From: Acidobacteriaceae bacterium | GTDB taxonomy: Bacteria > Acidobacteriota > Terriglobia > Terriglobales > SbA1 | Length of the DNA stretch: 5,626 nucleotides | Assembly (NCBI GenBank): GCA_003156615.1 | Contig: PMHI01000326.1 | Location: 2,240-7,865 of the forward strand | Direction: 5' to 3' | Shown here: positions 1-5,626 of the stretch, in pieces | Position numbering within the stretch: the first letter of the stretch is position 1 | How the letters are laid out: every line of letters begins with the position of its first letter | Program-made: the position numbers and the translations under genes | The notes under the pieces: model-generated | Seen by the model: only the letters and a program-made list of their open reading frames with translations | Databases searched by the model: none | What the model was told of the DNA's origin: nothing

Positions 1-336
1 GGCTGGCAGTGGTTCTGGCCGGGGCAAACCTGGGATCACAATCGGTTGATCTATGAGGTGAACCGCGATTTGCCCGATATTTTTGGCATCACGTCGAACA
101 TGGCGAAGGCGGTCTTCGGTGCGGTCGTAGTCGGCGGCTATTACCTGCTCGGAGGTTTTCTGGCCTATTCCCTGTTCCGGCGATATATGGGGAAAGACTT
201 CAAGCGCATGAGCCTGCTGCAATTTGGGATCACGCAATTCCTTTTGCTGACCATGGTGGCGCTGCCCCTGAAGATGGGGCTACGGCTCCTGTGGCACATC
301 AAGTATGTGTGGATTACGCCCTGGTTCAATATTTAG
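1..336 (+). CDS. C-terminal end of a polytopic membrane protein, probable membrane subunit of a respiratory complex (5' truncated)
   Basis: The reading frame is open from the first base and ends at TAG 334-336, so about 111 residues of the C-terminus are present and the true start lies upstream. A TTG at 46 is in frame but is probably internal, because the residues before it (GWQWFWPGQTWDHNR) read as normal protein. The fragment has an aromatic-rich segment, then 'IYEVNRDLPD', a hydrophobic helix at about fragment residues 38-60 (AKAVFGAVVVGGYYLLGGF onward), a basic loop (RRYMGKDFKR) and a second hydrophobic helix at about 75-100. It closes with 'KYVWITPWFNI'. I cannot place it in a named family with certainty. 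Its position just before a membrane-anchored multiheme cytochrome suggests it is the quinol-interacting or anchoring membrane subunit (cytochrome b-like or NrfD-like) of the same complex. That role is inference. No heme-ligating histidine pair typical of cytochrome b is visible in the part present. Confidence 0.82.
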   Translation, partial: GWQWFWPGQTWDHNRLIYEVNRDLPDIFGITSNMAKAVFGAVVVGGYYLLGGFLAYSLFRRYMGKDFKRMSLLQFGITQFLLLTMVALPLKMGLRLLWHIKYVWITPWFNI

Positions 337-419
337 GTCTTGGGTGTCAGCTTTTGCGTCTTCGGCCCGAGCCAATACGTTCTGAGACAAACGAGATTTT
401 GCGGCCAAGACCCAAGACC
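335..419. repeat. 10-bp perfect inverted repeat spanning the first spacer
   Basis: GGTCTTGGGT at 336-345 is the exact reverse complement of ACCCAAGACC at 410-419. The left arm overlaps the last base of the upstream stop codon, and the right arm lies within the first two units of the 7-bp repeat array. The intervening loop of 64 bases is too long for a classical intrinsic terminator, and no T-tract follows. The left arm therefore reads as inverted copies of the same 7-bp unit (AGGTCTT, then GGGTGTC). It may be a remnant of an intergenic repeat element or a weak mRNA fold between the two genes. Confidence 0.6.
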
Positions 420-455
420 CAACACCTATGACCCGAGACCTAGGACCTGAGACCC
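407..455. repeat. Tandem array of seven 7-bp units (consensus RAGACCY)
   Basis: The 49 bases divide exactly into seven 7-mers: AAGACCC, AAGACCC, AACACCT, ATGACCC, GAGACCT, AGGACCT and GAGACCC. The core 'ACC' at unit positions 4-6 is kept in all seven copies, and unit positions 1-3 are the most variable. The array ends eight bases before the Shine-Dalgarno sequence of the multiheme cytochrome gene, so it should lie in its 5' leader or promoter region. It is noncoding, since the 7-bp period cannot hold a reading frame and the upstream gene has already ended. Its function is unknown; slippage-prone spacing or a protein-binding array are both possible. Confidence 0.85.
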
Positions 456-463
456 GATTTTTC

Positions 464-468
464 GGAGG
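464..468 (+). promoter_or_regulatory. Shine-Dalgarno site fixing the GTG start at 474
   Basis: GGAGG lies five bases before GTG 474-476. This is a near-ideal ribosome binding site, and it decides in favour of this GTG. The protein that follows begins with a short polar stretch and then a single hydrophobic helix, as expected for an N-terminal membrane anchor. Confidence 0.85.
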
Positions 469-473
469 AAGCG

Positions 474-3400
474 GTGCCTGAAAAACCCAACCCCGAGCAG
501 GACCCGATCACAACTAAGTCGTACGCCGCCTATTACCTGATCGCGATGCTGATTCTGATGGCGACGTTGTTCTGGGCCTTGTGGGACGAGGCGTGGGTAC
601 AGCGCCCGTGGAAGGCTTTCCAGGAGCAATGGAAGGACCGCTACAGCGCGTTTCTGAACCAGGCAAAATCGAAATCGACTACCTCGGAGAAGGATGTCGA
701 ACAGAATCCGGATTACACCGCGCTGAAACGAGCCTACGAGCAGACTTATCAGGATTCGAAGGCGCAGGCCGAGGAAGCGCGCAAGGCGGTCGACGATGTC
801 AGCGCTCGCCTGCTGGCGGTGCAAAGCGTGTTCACCGACCGGCGGGCCTACGTGAATGCCCTCAGTTATGAAATCGAGACCAGCGACAGCGCATCTTCGA
901 AAGCCAGCAAGCAGAACGAATTAGCCGAGTACAAGCGCAAGCAGGCGACCGTCGAGTTTCCCGACGGAAGCAAGAAACAATTCGACTTCCCGCATCTGGA
1001 GGAAACCTACAACGAGATTCGGGATGAGCGCACGAAAAAAAGCCTGGAGCTCGGCGACGTGTTGAAACCGGTCACGGCGGCCAAGGCGAAGCTGGACGAA
1101 TACATTTCCGACCACATGGTCGACCTCACGCCCCAGCAGATCGATGGTCTGAAGAAGAAGGCGGCGGAGTGGGATCCAAAGATCGTGCAGATCAACGTGG
1201 CCGATGCCAATATCGTGGACCGGTGCGAGTCCTGCCACCTCAACGCACGCGAACCGCTGAAGATCACTACGGCATCGATGACGCCGAAAGGCGAGAAGAA
1301 GCCGGATGAATACGCCGATGCGCTGGTCAGCCATACTGAGCCCGAGTTATTGAAGATTCACGACCCGGACAAGTTCGGCTGCTCGCCCTGCCATCAGGGG
1401 AACGGACGCGCGACCACAAGCGTGGAGAAAGCGCACGGAAACTACGAGCATTGGCTGTGGCCGCTGTTTCCTAAAGAAAACGCAGAAGCAGGTTGCCAGA
1501 ATTGCCATGCGGCCGACATGGAGCTGGTGAGCGGCGACGTCCAGTGGCCAACCATCAACAACGGCAAAGACCTCTACCGGCAGAGAGGTTGCATGGGCTG
1601 TCATCGCTACGAGGGATATGACAAAGAGCCCGAGGATCTGAACTCGATCGGCCAGCAGATCAAGCAAATTGAGACGCAGAAGAAAGACAATCTGAAGCAG
1701 ACCGCCTACTTGATGAAACAGGCCGATGCGGCCGAGTCAAACGAGGTAGCGAACCGGCTGAACGTCCAGGCGGTGGACTTGAGAGTTGCAAACAGCAAGC
1801 TGGACGGGCGTCTGCAGCAGCTCGATTACCAGTCGCACAGCCTCATGCAGGACCAAAAGAAGGTGGGGCCGAACCTGAAAGATGTCCGGCTGAAGCTGAA
1901 CAAGAATTGGATTCCGGTATGGCTGAAGAAGCCGTCGGATTTTCGTCCCACCACCAAGATGCCGAATTTCCGGCTATCCGATCATCAGATCCAGGCCATC
2001 TCAGCCTACATCTGGCAATCGGGATTTACCGATCCCCTTCCCCAACACAAGCCCGGGAACTCCGCGCACGGAAAGGACTTGTTCGAGACCCGGGGATGTC
2101 TGGCCTGCCACTCGATTGGCGAAGGCGATCAGATACAGGGCGGCACTTTTGCCGCGAATCTGACTCGCGTTGGTGAAAAAGCGAATTACGATTATCTGGT
2201 GCGCTGGATTCACAATGCGCGCGAGCGCACGCGTCCTTACTGCCCGTACGAAAAGAAAGATATCGGCCCCGAGGATTATGCCAAGAAGGGCCTTCCCTAT
2301 CAGTTTGATCTGGACCACAGCCAGTGTCCCAACGACGGCCACGAACTGCAGGTGCAGAACATGACGGTGATGCCCAGCTTGCGCCTGTCTCCTGAGGATG
2401 CGGAAGACATTGCAACCTATCTGATGACGCAGAAAAAGCAGGAACCATCGTCATATCCGGATGCCTCGTTCATGGATGACGCGAACTTAAAGGCTGAGGG
2501 CAAGCATTGGATCAGCCACTTTGGCTGCGCCGGTTGCCATGAGATTGCCGGCATGGAGGATGAGGGACGCATCGGCACTGAACTCACCTACGAAGGCAGC
2601 AAGCCGATTGAGCGTCTCGATTTCGCGTTGTTTACCACGGTAGCCGAGCGCGGCGGCAAGGATGCCGAACCGATCACAGATAAGGACGATCTGGCGCGGC
2701 TGCCCGACGGCCCCGCGAAAGAACCCTGGTACAACCAGAAGGGATTCTTTGAACACAAGCTGGCCGAGCCCAACATTTACGACAAGGGCAAGATCAAGGG
2801 CGAACTCGACGCCTCGCGCATGCCCAACCTGCACCTCACCAAGGAGCAGGTGCTCGATCTCACGACCTTCCTGCTGGGGAGCGAAGAGACTTCCCTGCCG
2901 GCGAGCTATCAATACCAGCCGGGCGATGCGCGCCACGATATTCAAGAGGGTTGGTGGGTCATCAAGAAATACAATTGCATGGGCTGTCACCAGTTCATCC
3001 CCGGCCAGCAAACCATCCTGATGGGGTTGCAACAGTATCAGGACTCGCAGGAGCAATTGCCTCCCAAGCTTTTGACCGAAGGTGCACGCGTCGACCCGGA
3101 GTGGCTGCGCAAGTTCTTGTCGAATCCGGCATTGAGCACATCCGATACGAACCGCAATGGCGTGCGTCCGTACTTGAAGGTGCGCATGCCCACGTTCTCC
3201 TTCTCCGACAACGAATTGCGCAAGCTCGTGCGCTTCTTCCAGGCGCTGTCGCAGCAACCGCTGCCCTACATTCCGGAGGAGGTGCCTGTTCTCACCAGCA
3301 AAGAAACAGATATGGCGCGCAGTTTGTTCTCCAGTTCCGCTGCTCCATGCCTGAAGTGCCACGCCACGGGCGATCCCGCGCACGACAAGATCGCCACCGC

Positions 3401-3740
3401 ACCGAACTTTCTGCTGGCGAAAGAGCGTCTGAAGCCGGACTGGGTCGAGCGCTGGATCACCGATCCGCAGGCAGTCAGCCCGGGAACGTCCATGCCCTCG
3501 GGACTGTTCAAGCAACAGAATAATCAGTGGGTGTTTGCCGGGCCGACTCCGCCCTCATTCCAAGGCTATGAGGGGGATCACCGCAAGCTGCTGACCGACT
3601 ACATCTTCCAGTTGACGCCGGAAGAACAGCGTAAAGTAGCGGCGTCCTTGCCGCACGCGAAAGCGGCGGTACAGCCGAAGAGCGATCACAGACAGGCAGC
3701 AGCGGAGTCGAATCGAGCAGTCAGCGGCGGTTCGCGGTAA
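474..3740 (+). CDS. Membrane-anchored octaheme c-type cytochrome with coiled-coil segments
   Basis: This 1088-residue protein probably carries electrons on the periplasmic face of a membrane respiratory complex. A single uncleaved hydrophobic helix at about 18-37 is followed by 'RPW' (44-46) and a long, charged, helix-rich region (about 60-240) with coiled-coil character. Eight CXXCH heme sites begin at residues 251, 303, 341, 373, 542, 685, 835 and 959. The first three are close together, lack MP motifs and are surrounded by histidines (287, 296, 321, 326), so bis-His ligation is likely. Sites 4-8 resemble class I cytochrome c modules, each with a downstream distal methionine in an 'MP' motif: M496, M633, M783, M905 and M1007. 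A helical insert of about 75 residues (391-463) splits module 4 before its 'GPNL' (465-468). Module 5 carries two extra cysteines, C590 and C618. The tail after about 1060 is polar and low complexity. The GTG start is fixed by GGAGG at 464-468. Heme attachment and topology follow from the motifs; redox partners are inferred from the neighbours. It lacks the tight heme packing of hydroxylamine oxidoreductase or octaheme nitrite reductase. Confidence 0.95.
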   Translation: MPEKPNPEQDPITTKSYAAYYLIAMLILMATLFWALWDEAWVQRPWKAFQEQWKDRYSAFLNQAKSKSTTSEKDVEQNPDYTALKRAYEQTYQDSKAQAEEARKAVDDVSARLLAVQSVFTDRRAYVNALSYEIETSDSASSKASKQNELAEYKRKQATVEFPDGSKKQFDFPHLEETYNEIRDERTKKSLELGDVLKPVTAAKAKLDEYISDHMVDLTPQQIDGLKKKAAEWDPKIVQINVADANIVDRCESCHLNAREPLKITTASMTPKGEKKPDEYADALVSHTEPELLKIHDPDKFGCSPCHQGNGRATTSVEKAHGNYEHWLWPLFPKENAEAGCQNCHAADMELVSGDVQWPTINNGKDLYRQRGCMGCHRYEGYDKEPEDLNSIGQQIKQIETQKKDNLKQTAYLMKQADAAESNEVANRLNVQAVDLRVANSKLDGRLQQLDYQSHSLMQDQKKVGPNLKDVRLKLNKNWIPVWLKKPSDFRPTTKMPNFRLSDHQIQAISAYIWQSGFTDPLPQHKPGNSAHGKDLFETRGCLACHSIGEGDQIQGGTFAANLTRVGEKANYDYLVRWIHNARERTRPYCPYEKKDIGPEDYAKKGLPYQFDLDHSQCPNDGHELQVQNMTVMPSLRLSPEDAEDIATYLMTQKKQEPSSYPDASFMDDANLKAEGKHWISHFGCAGCHEIAGMEDEGRIGTELTYEGSKPIERLDFALFTTVAERGGKDAEPITDKDDLARLPDGPAKEPWYNQKGFFEHKLAEPNIYDKGKIKGELDASRMPNLHLTKEQVLDLTTFLLGSEETSLPASYQYQPGDARHDIQEGWWVIKKYNCMGCHQFIPGQQTILMGLQQYQDSQEQLPPKLLTEGARVDPEWLRKFLSNPALSTSDTNRNGVRPYLKVRMPTFSFSDNELRKLVRFFQALSQQPLPYIPEEVPVLTSKETDMARSLFSSSAAPCLKCHATGDPAHDKIATAPNFLLAKERLKPDWVERWITDPQAVSPGTSMPSGLFKQQNNQWVFAGPTPPSFQGYEGDHRKLLTDYIFQLTPEEQRKVAASLPHAKAAVQPKSDHRQAAAESNRAVSGGSR

Positions 3741-3803
3741 AATGGCGAGTTCGATGGCAAGACCGCGCCGTCTCGGACTGCGGGTTGGACCGTGCCATAC
3801 ACA

Positions 3804-3830
3804 GAACTCACGGAACTCACGGAACTCAAG
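3804..3830. repeat. Tandem array of three 9-bp units (GAACTCACG)
   Basis: GAACTCACG occurs at 3804-3812 and 3813-3821, followed by GAACTCAAG at 3822-3830 with one mismatch. The array lies in the 140-base spacer between the cytochrome and lipoprotein genes, about 50 bases before the lipoprotein start. It is unrelated in sequence and period to the 7-bp array upstream of the cytochrome gene. No palindrome is seen within the unit, so a dimeric-operator reading is not supported. Confidence 0.8.
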
Positions 3831-3845
3831 CAAGCAGTCCCTGAG

Positions 3846-3851
3846 TACAAT
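3846..3851 (+). promoter_or_regulatory. Possible -10 element for the copper lipoprotein gene
   Basis: TACAAT matches the sigma-70 -10 consensus at five of six positions and lies 29 bases before the ATG at 3881. No convincing -35 hexamer occurs 16-18 bases upstream, where the end of the 9-bp repeat array sits, and there is no extended -10 TGn. If it is real, the lipoprotein gene has its own transcript with a short leader. The call is weak and rests only on this match and the separate 140-base spacer. Confidence 0.25.
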
Positions 3852-3880
3852 CACTACTAAGAAAAAGAAAGAAGGACATC

Positions 3881-4672
3881 ATGAATAAGAAAACCAGTTG
3901 GAGGATGCTAGCGCTCGGCACTGTGGCGCTGTCCGCTTTGCTGCTGACGGCGGCCTGTAGCAAGAAAGAGGAACAGCCAGCCGATAACATGTCTCAGTCG
4001 GCCGCACCCGCGCCTGCGGCCGCTCCGATTGATCCTGCAACCGTCGCGACCGTAAGCGGCACGGTGAAGTTCGATGGCACGGCGCCGAAGCCGTCAAAGA
4101 TCGACATGAGCCAGGATCCGGCTTGCAAGGGGATGAACGAAGCCGAGAATGTGGTGGTCATGGGCGGCGATGTCGCCAACGTCTTCGTCTATGTAAAAGA
4201 CGGTCTCGGCAGCCGCACCTTCGACGTTCCGACTACGGCTGTCGTCCTCGATCAGAGCGGCTGCAAGTATCATCCGCATGTGCTGGGCGTGATGGCGGGG
4301 CAAACGGTCGAGATTAAGAATGACGATCCCACCACGCATAACATTCATCCCACACCCAAGGACAACCGCGAGTGGAACGAGTCGCAGCCACCGTCGTCCG
4401 CTCCGCTCGAGAAGAACTTCGCCCGCGAAGAAATCATGCTGCCGGTGAAGTGCAATCAGCATCCCTGGATGAAGATGTACATCAACGTGGTGAAGAACCC
4501 GTTTTATGCGGTGACCGACAACTCCGGCAATTATCAAATCAAGGGACTGCCCCCGGGCGACTACACGATCGCCTTCGTGCACGAGAAACTGGGCGAACAG
4601 GACCAGAAGGTGACGGTCGGCCCGAAAGAAACGAAGACGGTAGACCAGAGCTTCAAGGCTGGCGGCGAGTAG
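3881..4672 (+). CDS. Cupredoxin (type 1 copper) lipoprotein with C-terminal carboxypeptidase-regulatory-like domain
   Basis: This 263-residue exported protein is probably a lipid-anchored blue copper electron carrier. The N-terminus (MNKK, then a hydrophobic run) ends in a lipobox-like 'LTAAC' with the acylated cysteine at C26. An Ala/Pro-rich linker follows (about 38-55). The middle region (about 57-205) has a plastocyanin-like pattern: H153 in 'TTHNIHP' (H156 nearby), then C191, H194 and M199 in 'CNQHPWMKM'. That spacing, C-x2-H-x4-M, matches plastocyanin ligands; M197 is an alternative axial ligand. C82 and C128 could form a disulfide. Residues about 208-250 ('GNYQIKGLPPGDYTIAF') fit a small carboxypeptidase-regulatory-like beta-sandwich. 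The ATG at 3881 is preceded by AAGGA at 3872-3876, four bases upstream. Lying between a multiheme cytochrome and heme A synthase, it may shuttle electrons from the cytochrome to a terminal oxidase. This partner assignment is inference; copper loading is predicted from the ligands only. Confidence 0.93.
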   Translation: MNKKTSWRMLALGTVALSALLLTAACSKKEEQPADNMSQSAAPAPAAAPIDPATVATVSGTVKFDGTAPKPSKIDMSQDPACKGMNEAENVVVMGGDVANVFVYVKDGLGSRTFDVPTTAVVLDQSGCKYHPHVLGVMAGQTVEIKNDDPTTHNIHPTPKDNREWNESQPPSSAPLEKNFAREEIMLPVKCNQHPWMKMYINVVKNPFYAVTDNSGNYQIKGLPPGDYTIAFVHEKLGEQDQKVTVGPKETKTVDQSFKAGGE

Positions 4673-4686
4673 ATTCGGGCTGGGGG

Positions 4687-4738
4687 GTAGTTGCCCTAGT
4701 TTGGCTTGCCCTCAAGAACAGGAAGTTTGGGCCACTAC
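4687..4738. repeat. Imperfect 10-bp inverted repeat after the lipoprotein gene
   Basis: GTAGTTGCCC at 4687-4696 pairs with GGGCCACTAC at 4729-4738 with one mismatch, leaving a 32-base loop. It begins 14 bases after the lipoprotein stop codon, where a terminator or mRNA 3'-end structure might be expected. No T-run follows, so intrinsic termination is not well supported. A small perfect hairpin (GCAGT/ACTGC, 4741-4755) lies just beyond it. The rest of the 193-base spacer is GC-rich and has no convincing promoter. Confidence 0.35.
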
Positions 4739-4865
4739 GCGCAGTTTGCGACTGCTCGATCGGATAGCCTCTTCTGATAACATAGCCTGTTCGGCACGGC
4801 GGGCTGGGCCAGCGACGCGGCCCGCGGCGCTCGAGGGCGGGGCTATTCTCACCCCGCTGATCAAG

Positions 4866-5626
4866 GTGGCGACTCTGACAGCGATCCCAGCAACCTACAA
4901 TCGCGCCCATCACGCCTTCGCCGTGTTCACGGCATGCGCGACATTCGTCGTGATCACGGCTGGAGCATTGGTCACCAGCAACGACGCCGGGCTGTCGGTT
5001 CCTGACTGGCCGACGTCGTTTGGCTACCTCGTGAAGATGCCGCAATTCGTCGGCGGCATACGCTATGAGTGGAGTCACCGCATGGTGGCCGGCACCCTGG
5101 TCTCACTGACTCTGGCCATCGCAATCTGGACTCTGCTGGTGGAGAAGCGGCGCTGGTTGCGCTGGCTGGCGGTGGGCGCCTTCTGCACCGTAATCGCACA
5201 AGCCACCCTCGGCGGACTTACGGTTCTGCTTTTCCAGCCGCCTTGGGTTTCCACGGCGCACGCCACCGTGGCACAAACATTCTTCTGCGTTGCGGTGGCC
5301 ATCGCGCTCGTCACCGGACGCAAGTGGGTGGCGGAGCAGCCGCGGGTGGAGGTTGACTCGCGCCGGCCCAGCCTGCTCACGCTGACCTTGCTTTCCATCT
5401 TCGTACTCTACGTGCAACTCATCCTGGGCGGGATGTTCCGCCATCACGGCATGAGTTGGTGGCCGCACGTGCTGAATGCGGTCACGGTATCGTTCGTGCT
5501 GGCCTGGACGGCAGTGCGGGCGCTTTCCGTCTACCCGCATATGGAAGCGGTGCGGCGCCCGGCGATCGTAATGCTGTCGCTTTTGATCACGCAACTCTGC
5601 CTTGGCTTCGCGGCATTCTTGACGCG
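4866..5626 (+). CDS. ctaA: Heme A synthase, CtaA/Cox15 family (3' truncated by window edge)
   Basis: Heme A synthase oxidises the methyl group of heme O to the formyl group of heme A in the cytoplasmic membrane, for aa3-type cytochrome c oxidases. The 253 residues present hold about seven hydrophobic helices (about 17-36, 73-92, 97-118, 130-148, 167-188, 202-222 and 232-252). Family motifs are visible: 'AGLSVPDWPTS' after helix 1, 'EWSHRMVAG' with E68 and H71 (the EXXHR signature), 'STAHATVAQ' with H132, and 'FRHHGMSWWPH' with H201. H71, H132 and H201 match the conserved heme-ligating positions; the fourth lies beyond the window. The first extracellular loop lacks the cysteine pair found in Bacillus CtaA. 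The GTG at 4866 is the only ATG/GTG/TTG codon in this frame for more than 100 bases upstream that leaves a sensible N-terminus ('ATLTAIPATYNRAHHAFAV'), but its ribosome binding site is weak. Its presence implies a heme A-containing oxidase in this organism. Confidence 0.93.
   Translation, partial: MATLTAIPATYNRAHHAFAVFTACATFVVITAGALVTSNDAGLSVPDWPTSFGYLVKMPQFVGGIRYEWSHRMVAGTLVSLTLAIAIWTLLVEKRRWLRWLAVGAFCTVIAQATLGGLTVLLFQPPWVSTAHATVAQTFFCVAVAIALVTGRKWVAEQPRVEVDSRRPSLLTLTLLSIFVLYVQLILGGMFRHHGMSWWPHVLNAVTVSFVLAWTAVRALSVYPHMEAVRRPAIVMLSLLITQLCLGFAAFLT

Noticed and set aside
407..455. CRISPR-like array
   Set aside because: The units are 7 bp, directly adjacent and without spacers, so this is a simple tandem repeat.
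2325..2342. CPNDGH as a ninth heme-binding site
   Set aside because: Only one cysteine precedes the histidine (C-x4-H), so it lacks the second thioether cysteine of CXXCH. It is better read as part of a two-cysteine loop.
2487..3515. Long antisense open frame (342 codons) on the minus strand opposite the cytochrome gene
   Set aside because: It lies wholly within the cytochrome coding region over heme modules 6-8, whose CXXCH and MP motifs are clearly real. The antisense translation shows no recognisable domain and is a by-product of high-GC codon use.
474..3740. Hydroxylamine oxidoreductase or octaheme nitrite/tetrathionate reductase
   Set aside because: Eight hemes match in number only. 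Five of the sites are 124-169 residues apart with their own MP methionines, unlike the tightly packed bis-His hemes of those enzymes.
4803..4823. GC-rich hairpin (GGGCC/GGCCC) before ctaA as an intrinsic terminator
   Set aside because: The stem is only five base pairs and no T-tract follows. Such pairings are expected by chance in this GC-rich spacer.
5103..5594. Minus-strand open frame opposite the heme A synthase gene
   Set aside because: Its translation is rich in Arg, His and Gln with no domain, and the opposite strand encodes a clear seven-helix protein with the EXXHR motif.

Overview
The window is a high-GC bacterial chromosome segment with every recognised gene on the + strand. It looks like part of a respiratory (electron-transfer) gene cluster. 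The most likely source is an Acidobacteriota-like or similar deep-branching Gram-negative soil bacterium. This is inferred from the gene content: a large membrane-anchored multiheme cytochrome beside a polytopic membrane protein, a copper lipoprotein and a heme A synthase of the 'GLSVPDWP' type. The short purine/pyrimidine-biased tandem repeats between genes fit too. No taxonomic marker gene is present, so this assignment is tentative.

Layout: (1) 1-336, the 3' end of a polytopic membrane protein that probably forms the membrane part of a quinol-linked complex. (2) 337-473, a spacer with a 10-bp inverted repeat and a 49-bp array of seven 7-bp repeats ending just before a strong ribosome binding site. 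(3) 474-3740, an 1088-residue, membrane-anchored cytochrome c with eight CXXCH heme sites. It has three closely spaced N-terminal sites, then five class-I-like cytochrome c modules, each with its own distal 'MP' methionine. Long helical, coiled-coil-like segments lie before heme 1 and inside the heme 4 module. (4) 3741-3880, a spacer with a 3 x 9-bp tandem repeat and a weak possible -10 element. (5) 3881-4672, a lipoprotein with a cupredoxin (type 1 copper) domain followed by a small carboxypeptidase-regulatory-like beta domain. (6) 4673-4865, a spacer with a possible long-loop stem. (7) 4866-5626, the 5' part of a heme A synthase gene (CtaA/Cox15 family), cut by the window edge.

Taken together, the genes suggest a periplasm-facing electron path. 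A membrane quinol-oxidising module would pass electrons into the multiheme wire, then to the lipid-anchored blue copper protein, and finally to an aa3-type heme-copper oxidase whose heme A is made by CtaA. The domain and motif calls are read directly from the sequence. The path itself, its direction and the complex membership are inference. The most unusual points are the coiled-coil insertion that splits a cytochrome c module, the extra two-cysteine loop in the heme 5 module, and the two different short tandem repeat arrays in the leaders of consecutive genes.
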